Below are positions 13,002-21,565 of a stretch of 64,000 bases of DNA, piece after piece. A program made the position numbers and the translations under genes. Source of the stretch: Opitutus sp. (GTDB lineage Bacteria; Verrucomicrobiota; Verrucomicrobiia; Opitutales; Opitutaceae); assembly GCA_024998815.1 (NCBI GenBank), contig JACEUQ010000002.1, positions 572,501 through 636,500 on the forward strand, written 5' to 3'. The stretch's first letter is position 1, and every line of letters begins with the position of its first letter. The notes beneath the pieces are model-generated. The model did not search any database, was not told the DNA's origin, and worked only from the letters and a program-made list of their open reading frames with translations.

Positions 13002-14630
13002 ATGCTCCCCGCCGCCCCGCTTGCCAGCCAGTCCCATCCCGCCGCCCTCACTGCGGACACCGCGTGGGTACGCCGCAGCCTAGGGCTGATCGCTGGGTTG
13101 GCGGTTGTCCGCTTTTTGTGGCTATGGCTGGTGCCGCTCGATCTGGTGCCCGACGAGGCCTATTACTGGGACTGGGGGCGGCAGCCGGATTGGTGCTATT
13201 ATAGTAAGCCGCCGATGATCGCGTGGCTCAACACCGTGACCCAAGCCCTCGGCTTCACCACGGCGCCCCTGATGCGCACCCCGGCGGTGGTTCTCGGCAC
13301 GATCGGGCTGGTGGCAACTTGGCTGCTGTCCCGTCGCCTTTGGGGTGAGCGGGCGGGGTTTGTCGCGGTGGTGCTCGGGGCCACCGCCCCCGGCTCGCTC
13401 GCCCTCAATTCACTGCTGACCATCGACGCCCCGCTGATTGCCTGCTGGAGCGTGGCGCTTTACGCGCTGTGGCGGGCACTCGAACCGGAGGGCGAAATCG
13501 AGCCGAGCGGGCGCGCCGCGCAGGTTGCGCGGAGCACCGTTAACCGCACGGGGTGGTGGGCGCTTTACGCGCTGGCCGGCCTGCTCGGCGTGCTCAGCAA
13601 ACAGATGATGCTGATTTTGCCCCTGCTCGCGCTGGTGTTTGTATTCACCTCGCCGGCACCGGGAGACCGCGCGTGGCGGGGCCGGCTCGCGGTTTATCTC
13701 TGGCTGGCGGTGCCGCTGCTGGCGCTCGTTCCGCTGCTGTGGTGGAACATCCATCATGACTGGATCACGGTGCAACACACCGCCCACCACTTTGAGGCCG
13801 ACTCGTGGCGCCTGGGCAAAGGACTCAACTTCTGCGTCGAGTTTATCGGCAGCCAGCTCGGCGTAATCGGGCCGGTGGCGGCGGTCCTGCTGGTGATTGC
13901 TGCCTGCGGCTGGCGCGAGGTGCGCGCGGACCGCCGCCAGTGGTTTGCCTGGATGATGACGGTGCCGGCGCTGGCCCTGATCCTCGCGATGAGCCTGCGC
14001 CAGCGCATCAACCCGAACTGGCCGGCGGTTTTCCACCTCGGCGGCGTGTTTTTGACGGTCGGCTGGCTGGTCAACGCGCAAGCTTGGCCGCGCCGGCAGA
14101 AGGCGTGGCGCGCGGCCTGGATGAGCGGCGTGGGCATCGTGGCGCTGGGCTACGCGCTGGTGTTGGCCATTGGCCCGCTCGGCCTGACCGGCCACAAGCT
14201 CGATTTCACCCGCCGCCTGCGCGGCTGGGAGCAATTCGGCGCCGACGTCGGCGCGATCAAAGCCAAACTCGAAGCCGACGGCGGCGCGCCCGTGATCGTG
14301 GTGACCTATGGCGGGCGCCAACTGGCCAGCGAACTCGCGTTTTATTTACCCGGGCAACCCATGGTGTGGCGCTGGACCCCGCCCGGACTGGTCGACTCGC
14401 AATACGCCCTGTGGAAAGGCCCACTGCCCAAGTGGCGCGGCGCTCGCGTGCTGTTGGTCACCTCCGCCGACGAATTGCCCGCCGCCCTCACCGAGGGCCT
14501 CGGCCGACTGACCCCGCTGAGTGAGATCAACTCCACGCGCACCACTGCGCTCCCCCCTCACCTGCGCATCCTCGTCGGCGAAAACCTGCAGGCCTGGGAC
14601 CACGGCAAGCCTTTGCAAAACACTCCGTAA
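13002..14630 (+). CDS. Second GT39-family glycosyltransferase
   Basis: A 542-residue polytopic protein with the GT-C acidic motif LVPDEAYYWDWGRQPDW followed by YYSKPPMIAWL. This DEAYYW form is typical of the PMT_2 branch of GT39, different from the DRDEPRF form of the enzyme at 9226, so the two transferases probably act on different acceptors or positions. About ten membrane segments are followed by a C-terminal soluble domain. The ATG at 13002 is preferred to the one at 12933 because it avoids overlap with the GT2 start and removes a Gly-rich leader. It leads an operon with PAP2 (22-base gap) and the epimerase. Confidence 0.88.
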   Translation: MLPAAPLASQSHPAALTADTAWVRRSLGLIAGLAVVRFLWLWLVPLDLVPDEAYYWDWGRQPDWCYYSKPPMIAWLNTVTQALGFTTAPLMRTPAVVLGTIGLVATWLLSRRLWGERAGFVAVVLGATAPGSLALNSLLTIDAPLIACWSVALYALWRALEPEGEIEPSGRAAQVARSTVNRTGWWALYALAGLLGVLSKQMMLILPLLALVFVFTSPAPGDRAWRGRLAVYLWLAVPLLALVPLLWWNIHHDWITVQHTAHHFEADSWRLGKGLNFCVEFIGSQLGVIGPVAAVLLVIAACGWREVRADRRQWFAWMMTVPALALILAMSLRQRINPNWPAVFHLGGVFLTVGWLVNAQAWPRRQKAWRAAWMSGVGIVALGYALVLAIGPLGLTGHKLDFTRRLRGWEQFGADVGAIKAKLEADGGAPVIVVTYGGRQLASELAFYLPGQPMVWRWTPPGLVDSQYALWKGPLPKWRGARVLLVTSADELPAALTEGLGRLTPLSEINSTRTTALPPHLRILVGENLQAWDHGKPLQNTP

Positions 14631-14652
14631 TCCCCCGCCCGCCTCCGCCACC

Positions 14653-15381
14653 ATGAAGAGCCTTTTCCGCATTTTCGCCGCCCTGGCCTTCGCTGCCCTC
14701 GCCGGGATTATCCTGGCGCGCACCGGCGGCGACATCGCGGTGGCACGCCACTATTTTACCCCCGGCGAAGGCTGGACCCACCAAAACGACACGGTGATCC
14801 AATTGCTTTATCGCTACGGCCCGTGGCTGGCCGTGTCGCTCGCGGTCGGCGGACTGGGCCTAGGGCTGCTCAGCACATTTGGACCTAAGCGTGACGCCGC
14901 GATGGCAAGGCGCGCGTGGATCTTCCCGTTGCTCATGCTGCTCGGCCCGGGCCTGCTGGTGAACGCGGTGGGCAAAGACAACTGGGGGCGCCCCCGCCCC
15001 AAACAAATTCAGGAGTTCGGCGGGCCCGACACCTACATCACTGCCGGCGCCATCGGCCCGGTGGCCAAAGACCGCAAATCCTTCCCCTCCGGCCACGCCT
15101 CCATGGGCTTTTACCTGCTGGCCGGCTATTTTGTTTGGCGCGGGCGTCGGCCCCTGCTGGCTCGGGCCAGCCTCGCCGCCGGCGTACTCATGGGGGCAGC
15201 GATTGGCTGGGCTCGCATCGTTCAGGGCGGCCACTTTTTGTCCGACGTGATCTGGGCGGGAGCGGCCGTCTTTATTGCTGGCGAACTGCTCGCTTGGCTT
15301 TTGCTGCGCGAGCGAACCCTTGCCGATCCTGCGACAACCGCCCAGCGTTCCGCGACCCCAACCCCACCCTCCTCCTCATGA
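14653..15381 (+). CDS. PAP2-family membrane phosphatase (lipid A phosphatase-like)
   Basis: A 242-residue membrane protein with PAP2 motifs: KDNWGRPRPKQ, KSFPSGHASMGFY and ARIVQGGHFLSDVIWAG. A hydrophobic first segment and a periplasmic loop containing HYFTPGEGW precede the motifs. The long spacing between the first and second motifs, with GPDTYITAGAIGP between them, and the QGGHFLSD form of the third resemble LpxE/LpxF-type lipid A phosphatases more than the PAP2 protein at 10997. Its stop overlaps the start of the epimerase gene by four bases (ATGA), so the two are translationally coupled. Removing a lipid A phosphate before adding a uronic acid is the inferred role. Confidence 0.9.
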   Translation: MKSLFRIFAALAFAALAGIILARTGGDIAVARHYFTPGEGWTHQNDTVIQLLYRYGPWLAVSLAVGGLGLGLLSTFGPKRDAAMARRAWIFPLLMLLGPGLLVNAVGKDNWGRPRPKQIQEFGGPDTYITAGAIGPVAKDRKSFPSGHASMGFYLLAGYFVWRGRRPLLARASLAAGVLMGAAIGWARIVQGGHFLSDVIWAGAAVFIAGELLAWLLLRERTLADPATTAQRSATPTPPSSS

Positions 15382-16352
15382 AAGTTCTCATCACCGGCGC
15401 GGCCGGCTTCATCGGCTATCACACCGCCCGCCAACTCGCTGCCTCCGGGGAGTGCGAAGTGCTCGGTCTGGATAATCTCAATGACTACTACTCGGTCGCA
15501 CTCAAGGATGCGCGCCTAGCCCAGTTGGCCAAATTTCCCTCCTTCCGCTTTATCGCCGCGGACTTCGCCGACGCCGCCCGTTTTCGCGAAATCTACCTGA
15601 ACTTCGCGCCCGACTACGTGATTCACCTCGGGGCGCAGGCTGGGGTGCGTTACAGCATGGAAAACCCCACGGCCTACGTGCACAGCAACCTGATCGGGTT
15701 TTCCTCGGTGCTGGAAGCCGCGCGGGTGCGCCCGCCGCGCCACCTCGTTTACGCCTCGTCGAGCAGCGTCTACGGCGGCGGAGCGGTGACCCCGTTTCAC
15801 GAAGAGCAGCCCACCGACCGCCCGCTGTCGTTTTACGCCGCGACCAAGAAAAGCAACGAGGTCATGGCTTACAGTTACGCCCACCTTTTCGGGCTGCCGC
15901 TGACCGGCCTGCGCTTTTTCACCGTTTACGGGCCGTGGGGACGCCCCGACATGGCGCCGATTTTATTTTCCAAAGCGATCGCCGAGGGCAAGCCCATCAA
16001 GCTGTTCAACCACGGGCTCAACCGCCGCGATTTCACCTACGTGGACGACATCGTGGCCGGGGTATTGGCGGCCATGCGCAACCCGCCGCAAGCCACCGCC
16101 GAGCTGCCGCCGGCGCGCGTTTACAACCTCGGCCACAATCACCCCGTGGAGGTGGTCGATTTTGTGCGCGAACTGGAGCGCCTGCTCGGGCGCAAAGCGC
16201 AAATCGAGTTGGTCGGCCCGCAGCCTGGCGACATGGTGGAAACCTGCGCCGACCTCACGCGGGTTAACGCCGCGATCGGTTACGCGCCGCGCACCCCGCT
16301 GAGCGAAGGCCTGGGCAAGTTCGTGGAATGGTTCAAAGGCTACTACGCCTGA
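15378..16352 (+). CDS. NAD-dependent epimerase, UDP-glucuronate 4-epimerase-like
   Basis: A 324-residue extended SDR enzyme. GAAGFIGYH (about residues 7-15) binds NAD; the Tyr-Lys pair is in FYAATKKSNE, with the catalytic serine in YASSSSVYGG. The segment FTVYGPWGRPDMA, followed by FNHGLNRRDFTYVDDIV, is characteristic of UDP-glucuronate 4-epimerases (LpsL/CapI), which make UDP-galacturonate. Length is normal. It begins within the stop codon of the PAP2 gene. With the GT2 and GT39 enzymes around it, the set parallels the rhizobial route UDP-GlcA, UDP-GalA, polyprenyl-P-GalA, lipid A-GalA. Substrate assignment by motif is good but not proof; dTDP-glucose dehydratase-type activity is less likely. 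Confidence 0.88.
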   Translation: MKVLITGAAGFIGYHTARQLAASGECEVLGLDNLNDYYSVALKDARLAQLAKFPSFRFIAADFADAARFREIYLNFAPDYVIHLGAQAGVRYSMENPTAYVHSNLIGFSSVLEAARVRPPRHLVYASSSSVYGGGAVTPFHEEQPTDRPLSFYAATKKSNEVMAYSYAHLFGLPLTGLRFFTVYGPWGRPDMAPILFSKAIAEGKPIKLFNHGLNRRDFTYVDDIVAGVLAAMRNPPQATAELPPARVYNLGHNHPVEVVDFVRELERLLGRKAQIELVGPQPGDMVETCADLTRVNAAIGYAPRTPLSEGLGKFVEWFKGYYA

Positions 16353-16366
16353 GGCCTTCCGCAGTA

Positions 16367-16406
16367 ATCGTTCTCGTTCTCATACTCCTACTCGTTCTCT
16401 CGTACT
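16367..16406. repeat. CGTTCTCGTTCTC/ACTCCTACTC repeat, single arm
   Basis: CGTTCTCGTTCTCATACTCC continuing with TACTCGTTCTC matches the arms of the larger inverted repeat at 55151. It lies directly after the epimerase stop. Confidence 0.75.
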
Positions 16407-16425
16407 CTGCCTTTTCGCTTTCCGT

Positions 16426-16486
16426 GGGAGGGCCCACCTCCGTGTGGGCTGGCTCGATCCCAGGACGACACGGAGGTCGTCCCTCC
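16426..16486. repeat. Inverted repeat with GACGACACGGAGGTCGTCC arm
   Basis: GGGAGGGCCCACCTCCGTGT on the left, with GGACGACACGGAGGTCGTCC on the right, gives a hairpin-forming element about 60 bp long. A shorter relative is at 41611. No other function is apparent in the 246-bp gap before the pilT-like pair. Confidence 0.7.
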
Positions 16487-16598
16487 GAACGGGCGCTTGC
16501 TCGCCCGATTGCCGCGGCCCCGAACACCCCCGGTGCGCACATTTAGTCTTCCCAACTGAGCGCACTTGGTTTCGCTCACCACTCATTCTCTACCCCCT

Positions 16599-17981
16599 AT
16601 GAATAAAGAAGTCCCCTGGTTGGCGCTCTTCTGCGTGCACGAAAACCTCCTCGACGCTCAACTGGCCGCCCAGTTGGTCGCCTCGACGCCCCCCGGCTCC
16701 GACGGCCAGGCGTTCGCCCAGGCCGCTCTGGCCAAAGGCCATATCACCGATCGTGCGACCCTCACCGGCCTCGTCGCCAAGGCCAAGATCGTCGCCTCCT
16801 CAGGGGCCGACGCCCCTCCGCTTCCGGTTCCCGCCCCGAACGGTCCCGCTCCAGTCACCGCCAAATTGGGCAACATGGATTTCAGCCGCGTCGACACGCT
16901 CTCCGAGCTCGAACTCAAGGCGTTCATGAACGAGTTGCTCAAGACCGCGCAGGCCGTCGGTGCCAGCGACCTGCATCTCTCCGCCGGCACCGCGCCCTAC
17001 ATCCGCAGCATGCGCGCGCTCCAATATCTCGATACCACGCCGCTCTCCGCCGAACAGGCCCGTAAACTCAACACCTGCCTGCTGTCTGCCGCGCACCAGC
17101 AGATTTTCGCCACCCGCAACGACTTTGACTATGCCTTCGCCATGGACGGCGGACGCCGCATCCGCGTCAACGTCATGCAGCACAAGCAGGGCACCAAGGG
17201 CACCTACCGCATCGTCCCCGAGCGCCTTCGCAGTCTAGCCGAGCTCGGGTTCCCCAACCCCGCCGTCATCCAAAAGCTCCTCAGTTACCACAACGGTCTG
17301 ATCCTGGTGACCGGCCCGGTGGGCTCCGGCAAGACCACCACGCTCAACTCCCTCATCAACGAGATCAACCAGACCCGCGACGACCACATCATCACCGTCG
17401 AGGACCCCATCGAGTTCCTGCACACCAGCCAAGGTTGCAATATCACGCAGCGCCAAGTCGGCCAACACACCGCGACCTTCGGCAGCGCCTTGCGCAGCGC
17501 ACTGCGCGAAGACCCCGACATCATCGTCATTGGTGAATTGCGCGACTTGGCCACCATCGAAATGGCCATCTCCGCCTCCGAAACCGGCCACTTGGTGATC
17601 GGCACCATGCACACCAGCGATGCCACCACCACGCTCAACCGCCTTCTCGACGCCTTCCCCCCCAGCCAGCAGCCGCAGATCCGCGCGATGGTCGCACAGA
17701 GTTTGCGCGGGGTCATCTGCCAGCGCCTGCTGCCCGGTCGCGCCAGCGGCCTGGTCCTCGCCTGTGAGATCTTAATTAACAACACCGCCGTCTCCGCCAT
17801 GGTGCGCGACGCCAAGACCCAGGGCATCCCCAGCGTCATCGAGACCAACCGCCGCGAGGGCATGATCGCCATGGACAACGCCGTACTCGCCCTCTGGCAG
17901 GAGAAAAAAATCTCTGACCAGACCGCCGCCGATAACATCATCAACCGCCTCGTCCGCCAGCAGATCCCCGGCGCCCGCTAA
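16599..17981 (+). CDS. PilT-family twitching/secretion ATPase with N-terminal extension
   Basis: A 460-residue ATPase. Residues 1-110 form a small helical domain plus a Pro/Ala linker absent from ordinary PilT. The PilT core follows: ASDLHLSAG, Walker A GPVGSGKTTTLN, Asp box ITVEDPIEFLH, Walker B DIIVIGELRD, His box GTMHTSDATTTLNR, and the C-terminal GMIAMDN segment. PilT ATPases are hexamers at the cytoplasmic base of type IV pili that drive pilus retraction. The N-terminal domain may dock it to a specific partner. It precedes a second PilT paralogue by 21 bases. The start at 16599 is preceded by CTACCCCCT and no Shine-Dalgarno sequence. Confidence 0.93.
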   Translation: MNKEVPWLALFCVHENLLDAQLAAQLVASTPPGSDGQAFAQAALAKGHITDRATLTGLVAKAKIVASSGADAPPLPVPAPNGPAPVTAKLGNMDFSRVDTLSELELKAFMNELLKTAQAVGASDLHLSAGTAPYIRSMRALQYLDTTPLSAEQARKLNTCLLSAAHQQIFATRNDFDYAFAMDGGRRIRVNVMQHKQGTKGTYRIVPERLRSLAELGFPNPAVIQKLLSYHNGLILVTGPVGSGKTTTLNSLINEINQTRDDHIITVEDPIEFLHTSQGCNITQRQVGQHTATFGSALRSALREDPDIIVIGELRDLATIEMAISASETGHLVIGTMHTSDATTTLNRLLDAFPPSQQPQIRAMVAQSLRGVICQRLLPGRASGLVLACEILINNTAVSAMVRDAKTQGIPSVIETNRREGMIAMDNAVLALWQEKKISDQTAADNIINRLVRQQIPGAR

Positions 17982-18002
17982 CCCCCAAAGCCCCCCCTAC
18001 CC

Positions 18003-19073
18003 ATGCACGCGATCGACAAAATGCTCAGCGCCATGCACGCGCTCAAAGGCTCCGACCTCCACCTGATGATCGGCCAGCCGCCCCGCGCCCGCGCCTCCGG
18101 CTCGCTCGTCACACTCGACCAGTTCCCCTCCATCACTGCCGAACAAATGGAGTCCATCCTGCGCGAAATCTGCCCGCCGGCCCGCTGGAAACATTACCTC
18201 GAACACAACGACCTCGACTTCGCCTACGAGGTCCCAGGCCAGTGCCGCTACCGCGTCAATTACCTACAAAACGCCTGGGGCATGGCCGCCGTGTTGCGCC
18301 AGATTCCCACACGAATCCTCAGTTTCGACGAGCTGGCCCTGCCTGCCTCGCTCAAAAAAATGTGCGCCCTGCGCGAGGGCCTGGTACTCGTCACCGGCCC
18401 GACCGGTAGCGGTAAATCCACTACGCTGGCCGCGCTCATCGACCACATCAACAGCACCTCACGGCGCAACATCATCACCGTCGAGGACCCCATCGAGTTC
18501 GTCCATCAGAACAAGGAGTCCATCGTCATCCACCGCGAGGTCGGCGACCACACCGAAAGTTTTGCCGACGCCCTCAAAGGCGCCATGCGTGCCGACCCCG
18601 ATGTCATCCTCGTCGGCGAGTTGCGGCAGACCGAGGTCATGCGCCTTGCCTTGGGCTGCGCCTCGATGGGCATGCTCGTGTTCGCGACCCTGCACACCAA
18701 CAACGCCCCCAAGACGATCGACCGTATCATCGACGCCTTTCCAGCCGACGAACAGAACCAGATCCGCGTGCTGTTGGCGGGCTGTTTACGCGGCATTGTC
18801 TCGCAGTTGCTGTGCAAAAAGATCGCCGGCGGCCGTGTCGCCGCTCACGAAATCCTACTGCCCCACGACGCGCTCGGCGGCACCATTCGCAGCGGCAACA
18901 TCGCGGCGATTCGCAACATCATCGAAGGCGCCCGCGCCGAAGGCATGGTCTCGATGGACAACACGCTTCGTGAGCTCGTCGAATCCGGAAAAATCAGTGC
19001 TCGCGAAGCCTACATGAAGGCGACCGACAAAACCCTGTTCGATAAACTGCTCGCCGCCGAGACCTCAGCGTAG
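18003..19073 (+). CDS. PilT/PilU-family retraction ATPase
   Basis: A 356-residue PilT-type ATPase of standard length. Motifs in order: GSDLHLMIG, Walker A GPTGSGKSTTLA, Asp box VEDPIEFVHQ, Walker B DVILVGELRQTE, His box TLHTNNAPKTIDRI, and AIRNIIEGARAEGM at the C terminus. The Walker B extension reads RQ where most PilT proteins, including its neighbour, have RD, and the AIRNLIRE motif is changed; both could reduce activity and suggest an accessory, PilU-like subunit. With the gene at 16599 it forms a two-gene unit, so the pair may act as a heteromeric retraction motor. No pilin or pilus assembly genes are in the window. Confidence 0.93.
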   Translation: MHAIDKMLSAMHALKGSDLHLMIGQPPRARASGSLVTLDQFPSITAEQMESILREICPPARWKHYLEHNDLDFAYEVPGQCRYRVNYLQNAWGMAAVLRQIPTRILSFDELALPASLKKMCALREGLVLVTGPTGSGKSTTLAALIDHINSTSRRNIITVEDPIEFVHQNKESIVIHREVGDHTESFADALKGAMRADPDVILVGELRQTEVMRLALGCASMGMLVFATLHTNNAPKTIDRIIDAFPADEQNQIRVLLAGCLRGIVSQLLCKKIAGGRVAAHEILLPHDALGGTIRSGNIAAIRNIIEGARAEGMVSMDNTLRELVESGKISAREAYMKATDKTLFDKLLAAETSA

Positions 19074-19161
19074 GACTGGGCGGATTCACGGCCCCCTAAG
19101 ACCCGCCCAATTCCTAGGCTTGCCAAACCCCTGATCACTCCACAACTTGCACGCCACCCCT

Positions 19162-19419
19162 ATGAAATCGAAGACCCTTCTTGTCCTCGCGATTTGCGCC
19201 GTTGCAGCCTCCCTGACTTCGGGATGCTCCACGCAAAAGACCCGCACCGGCCGTAACAACAGCTTCCTCGGAGGCCTGTTCGTCTACAACACCGGCAGCT
19301 ACCAACCGGTCACGCCCAACACCATCGACATCGACGGAACCCAGTTCCTAGGGCGCGTCAACCCCTCCGGTACCCAGGTGTCCGCTCTCTGGGGCGCCGT
19401 CACCCTGCACGACTACTGA
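19162..19419 (+). CDS. Small predicted lipoprotein
   Basis: An 85-residue protein beginning MKSKTLLVLAICAVAASLTSGC, a signal peptide with a lipobox (LTSGC) at Cys22. The mature part is short and rich in Asn, Thr and Gly (NNSFLGGLFVYNTGSYQPV, then TIDIDGTQFLGRVNPSG) and has no domain I recognise. It would be anchored in the envelope membrane. The ATG at 19162 is chosen over 19147 because it begins the signal peptide. A good terminator follows at 19447, so it is probably the end of the transcript carrying the two PilT genes or a single-gene unit. Confidence 0.8.
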   Translation: MKSKTLLVLAICAVAASLTSGCSTQKTRTGRNNSFLGGLFVYNTGSYQPVTPNTIDIDGTQFLGRVNPSGTQVSALWGAVTLHDY

Positions 19420-19446
19420 GCCGACCGTTCAGTCCCGAACTTCCCG

Positions 19447-19483
19447 ACCCCGCGTCCGGCCCTGCGCCACGCGGGGTTTTTCT
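19447..19483 (+). terminator. Rho-independent terminator after the lipoprotein gene
   Basis: ACCCCGCGT and ACGCGGGGT form a perfect 9-bp stem with a 13-base loop, followed by TTTTTC. It separates the pilT-lipoprotein unit from oleC. Confidence 0.88.
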
Positions 19484-19522
19484 TTGCCTCTGCCCGCCGA
19501 TGCGTGAGGTTTTCCCGAACTC

Positions 19523-21565
19523 GTGCTTCCGGATAACGCCAACATCGCCCGCCACCTCGCCCTCATGGCCGAGCGGCAACCCACCGTCGCCGCGCTAAAA
19601 GTTCCGCGTGGCCGCACCCGCACTGGCGACATCGACTACCTCACGCTATCCTTCAGCGAACTCGCCGCCGAAGTCGCCTCTTGGCAGGCCGATCTGACCA
19701 CCCGTGGCGTGCGCCCCGCCGACCGCGTTCTGGTAATGGTGCGCCCCGGATTGCCGCTGATAGCCGCGGCCTTCGCCCTGTTCAGCCTCGGCGCGGTGCC
19801 CATCGTGATCGACCCCGGCATGGGCCTGACAAGTTTTCTCGCCTGCGTCGCCCGCTCGCAACCGCGCGTTCTACTTGGCATCCCACTGGCGCGCGTCATC
19901 AGCCGGATTTACCGCAAAACCTTCAGCAGCGTCCAAATCCGCGTGCCCGCCAGCGGCTCCGCGACCGCCCGTAAAACTAGCGCCGGCTTCCTGTCTGCAT
20001 CGGGGCAAAGTAGCGCAGACTTCCAGTCTGCTCCGCTCCCAACCAGCAGGCTGGAAGCCTGCGCTACGCTCCAAACCGATCTGGCCGCCATTCTGTTCAC
20101 CTCCGGTTCGACCGGCGCGCCCAAGGGCGTGTGTTACACCCACGGCATGTTCGACGCCCAGGTGGAACTGATCCGCGCCACCTACGACATCCGCCCCGGC
20201 GAAATCGACCTGCCGCTGCTGCCGCTGTTCGCGCTGTTTAACCCCGCTCTCGGCATGACCACCGTGGTACCCGAGATCGACCCCAGCCGCCCGGCCACCG
20301 TCGACCCGCGTAAAATTATCCAGGCTATCCGCCAAGAGGGCGTCACCAGCTCGTTCGGCTCGCCCACGCTGTGGCGCAAAATTGCCGTCCACTGCCAGAC
20401 CCACCACGTCGAATTGCCCACGCTGAAACGCGTGCTTTGCGCCGGCGCACCCGTGCCGCCGGACCTTTGGGATTTGATGACTCCAGTGTTGCCCCACGGC
20501 ACACTGCACAGCCCGTACGGCGCGACCGAGGCGCTGCCCGTGAGCTCGATCAGCGCGGCTGAAGTCCACGCCGGCACGGCTGCGGCTACCGCACGCGGGG
20601 CGGGCACCTGTGTCGGCCGGCCCTTGGCAGCCAACCAAGTTAAAATCATCGCTCTAACCGACGTGCCCCTCGCCACGCTCGGCGATACCCGCGAACTACC
20701 CGCCGGCCAGATCGGTGAAATCATCGTGCGCGGCCCGACCGTCACCCAGACCTACGACGGCCTGCCGGAGGCCACCGCCGCCGCGAAGATCGGAGTCGGA
20801 CACCGTGGAAATCCCATTGGGCAAATCCCAAAGGCCGGACCCGATGAAGGCGAAATCCCCAATGGCCAAACTCCAAATCCCATTGGGCAAATCCCAAATG
20901 CAATTGGGCAAAACCCAAATCCCGACTACGCGGCAGCAGCGATTAAACCCCAAATCCCAAATGCCGATCCCGATGGCGGCGGAATTCCCAAAGGGATAAA
21001 ACCAACTACCAACTACACGGGCGTCGATGCCACCGGTGCTGCCGCAGCCGTCGGGATTTGTGATTTGGAATTTGGGATTTGCGCCCCGGTCGCCGGGGTT
21101 TTGCCGGCGTCGGCGGCGGTTGCCGCCGACGCCGGCTGGCACCGGATGGGCGATCTCGGTTATCTGGATGCCGAAGGCCGCCTCTGGTTTTGCGGACGCA
21201 AAGCCGAGCGCGTTGAAACGCCGGAAGGCCCGCTCTACACCGAGCAAATCGAGCCCCTGTTCAACGCCCACGCCAAAGTTCGCCGCTGCGCCCTTATCGG
21301 GATAGGTGAACGAGGCCGGCAGCGCGCCGCGCTGGTGGTTGAGCCCGACGACTGGTCGCAAGCCGAGACGAGCGATGAGTGCCGCCCCTTCGCCCGCGAA
21401 CTGCGCTTGCTCGCCAAGACCCACCCGCACACCGCGGGAATTAAGACCTTCTATTTCTTAAAAAAAATGCCGGTGGATGTGAGGCACAATGCCAAGATCC
21501 ACCGCCTCTCCCTGGCCCGCTGGGCGTTGACCGCCAAAGGCTACGAATCCGACCCCAAGCGATGA
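19523..21565 (+). CDS. oleC: OleC: AMP-dependent beta-lactone synthetase, with repeat-derived insertions
   Basis: This ANL-superfamily enzyme converts a 2-alkyl-3-hydroxyacid to a beta-lactone with ATP in head-to-head olefin synthesis. OleC-type motifs are strong: ILFTSGSTGAPKGVCYTHG, LPLLPLFALFNPALGMT, DPSRPATVDPRKI, SPYGATEALPVSS, HRMGDLGYLDAEGRLWFCGR and the C-terminal KIHRLSLARW. At 680 residues it is about 120 longer than the usual 540-560. The excess is explained by two repeat-derived segments: residues about 163-182 (SADFQSA...RLEACATL) and about 427-530 (repeated NPIGQIPN units, then VGICDLEFGICA). The second falls between TAAAKI and WHRMGD, adjacent in normal OleC. Start is GTG. It overlaps oleD by four bases. 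No oleA or oleB is in the window. Confidence 0.93.
   Translation: MLPDNANIARHLALMAERQPTVAALKVPRGRTRTGDIDYLTLSFSELAAEVASWQADLTTRGVRPADRVLVMVRPGLPLIAAAFALFSLGAVPIVIDPGMGLTSFLACVARSQPRVLLGIPLARVISRIYRKTFSSVQIRVPASGSATARKTSAGFLSASGQSSADFQSAPLPTSRLEACATLQTDLAAILFTSGSTGAPKGVCYTHGMFDAQVELIRATYDIRPGEIDLPLLPLFALFNPALGMTTVVPEIDPSRPATVDPRKIIQAIRQEGVTSSFGSPTLWRKIAVHCQTHHVELPTLKRVLCAGAPVPPDLWDLMTPVLPHGTLHSPYGATEALPVSSISAAEVHAGTAAATARGAGTCVGRPLAANQVKIIALTDVPLATLGDTRELPAGQIGEIIVRGPTVTQTYDGLPEATAAAKIGVGHRGNPIGQIPKAGPDEGEIPNGQTPNPIGQIPNAIGQNPNPDYAAAAIKPQIPNADPDGGGIPKGIKPTTNYTGVDATGAAAAVGICDLEFGICAPVAGVLPASAAVAADAGWHRMGDLGYLDAEGRLWFCGRKAERVETPEGPLYTEQIEPLFNAHAKVRRCALIGIGERGRQRAALVVEPDDWSQAETSDECRPFARELRLLAKTHPHTAGIKTFYFLKKMPVDVRHNAKIHRLSLARWALTAKGYESDPKR
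20010..20067. repeat. Inverted repeat inside oleC, translated in frame
   Basis: GTAGCGCAGACTTCCAGTCT at the left and CAGGCTGGAAGCCTGCGCTAC at about 20047-20067 form the arms of the element also found in intergenic DNA at 12081, 22732, 33203 and 43802. Here it encodes SSADFQSAPLPTSRLEACAT in OleC. Confidence 0.92.
20803..21090. repeat. Low-complexity ATTGGGCAAATCCCAAAT repeat cluster inside oleC
   Basis: Units of CCCATTGGGCAAATCCCAAA recur near 20812, 20878 and 20899. They continue as CCCCAAATCCCAAATGCC near 20947 and end with the inverted form GGGATTTGTGATTTGGAATT at about 21056. The cluster stays in frame and encodes about 100 residues rich in Pro, Asn, Gly and Ile. Confidence 0.88.
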
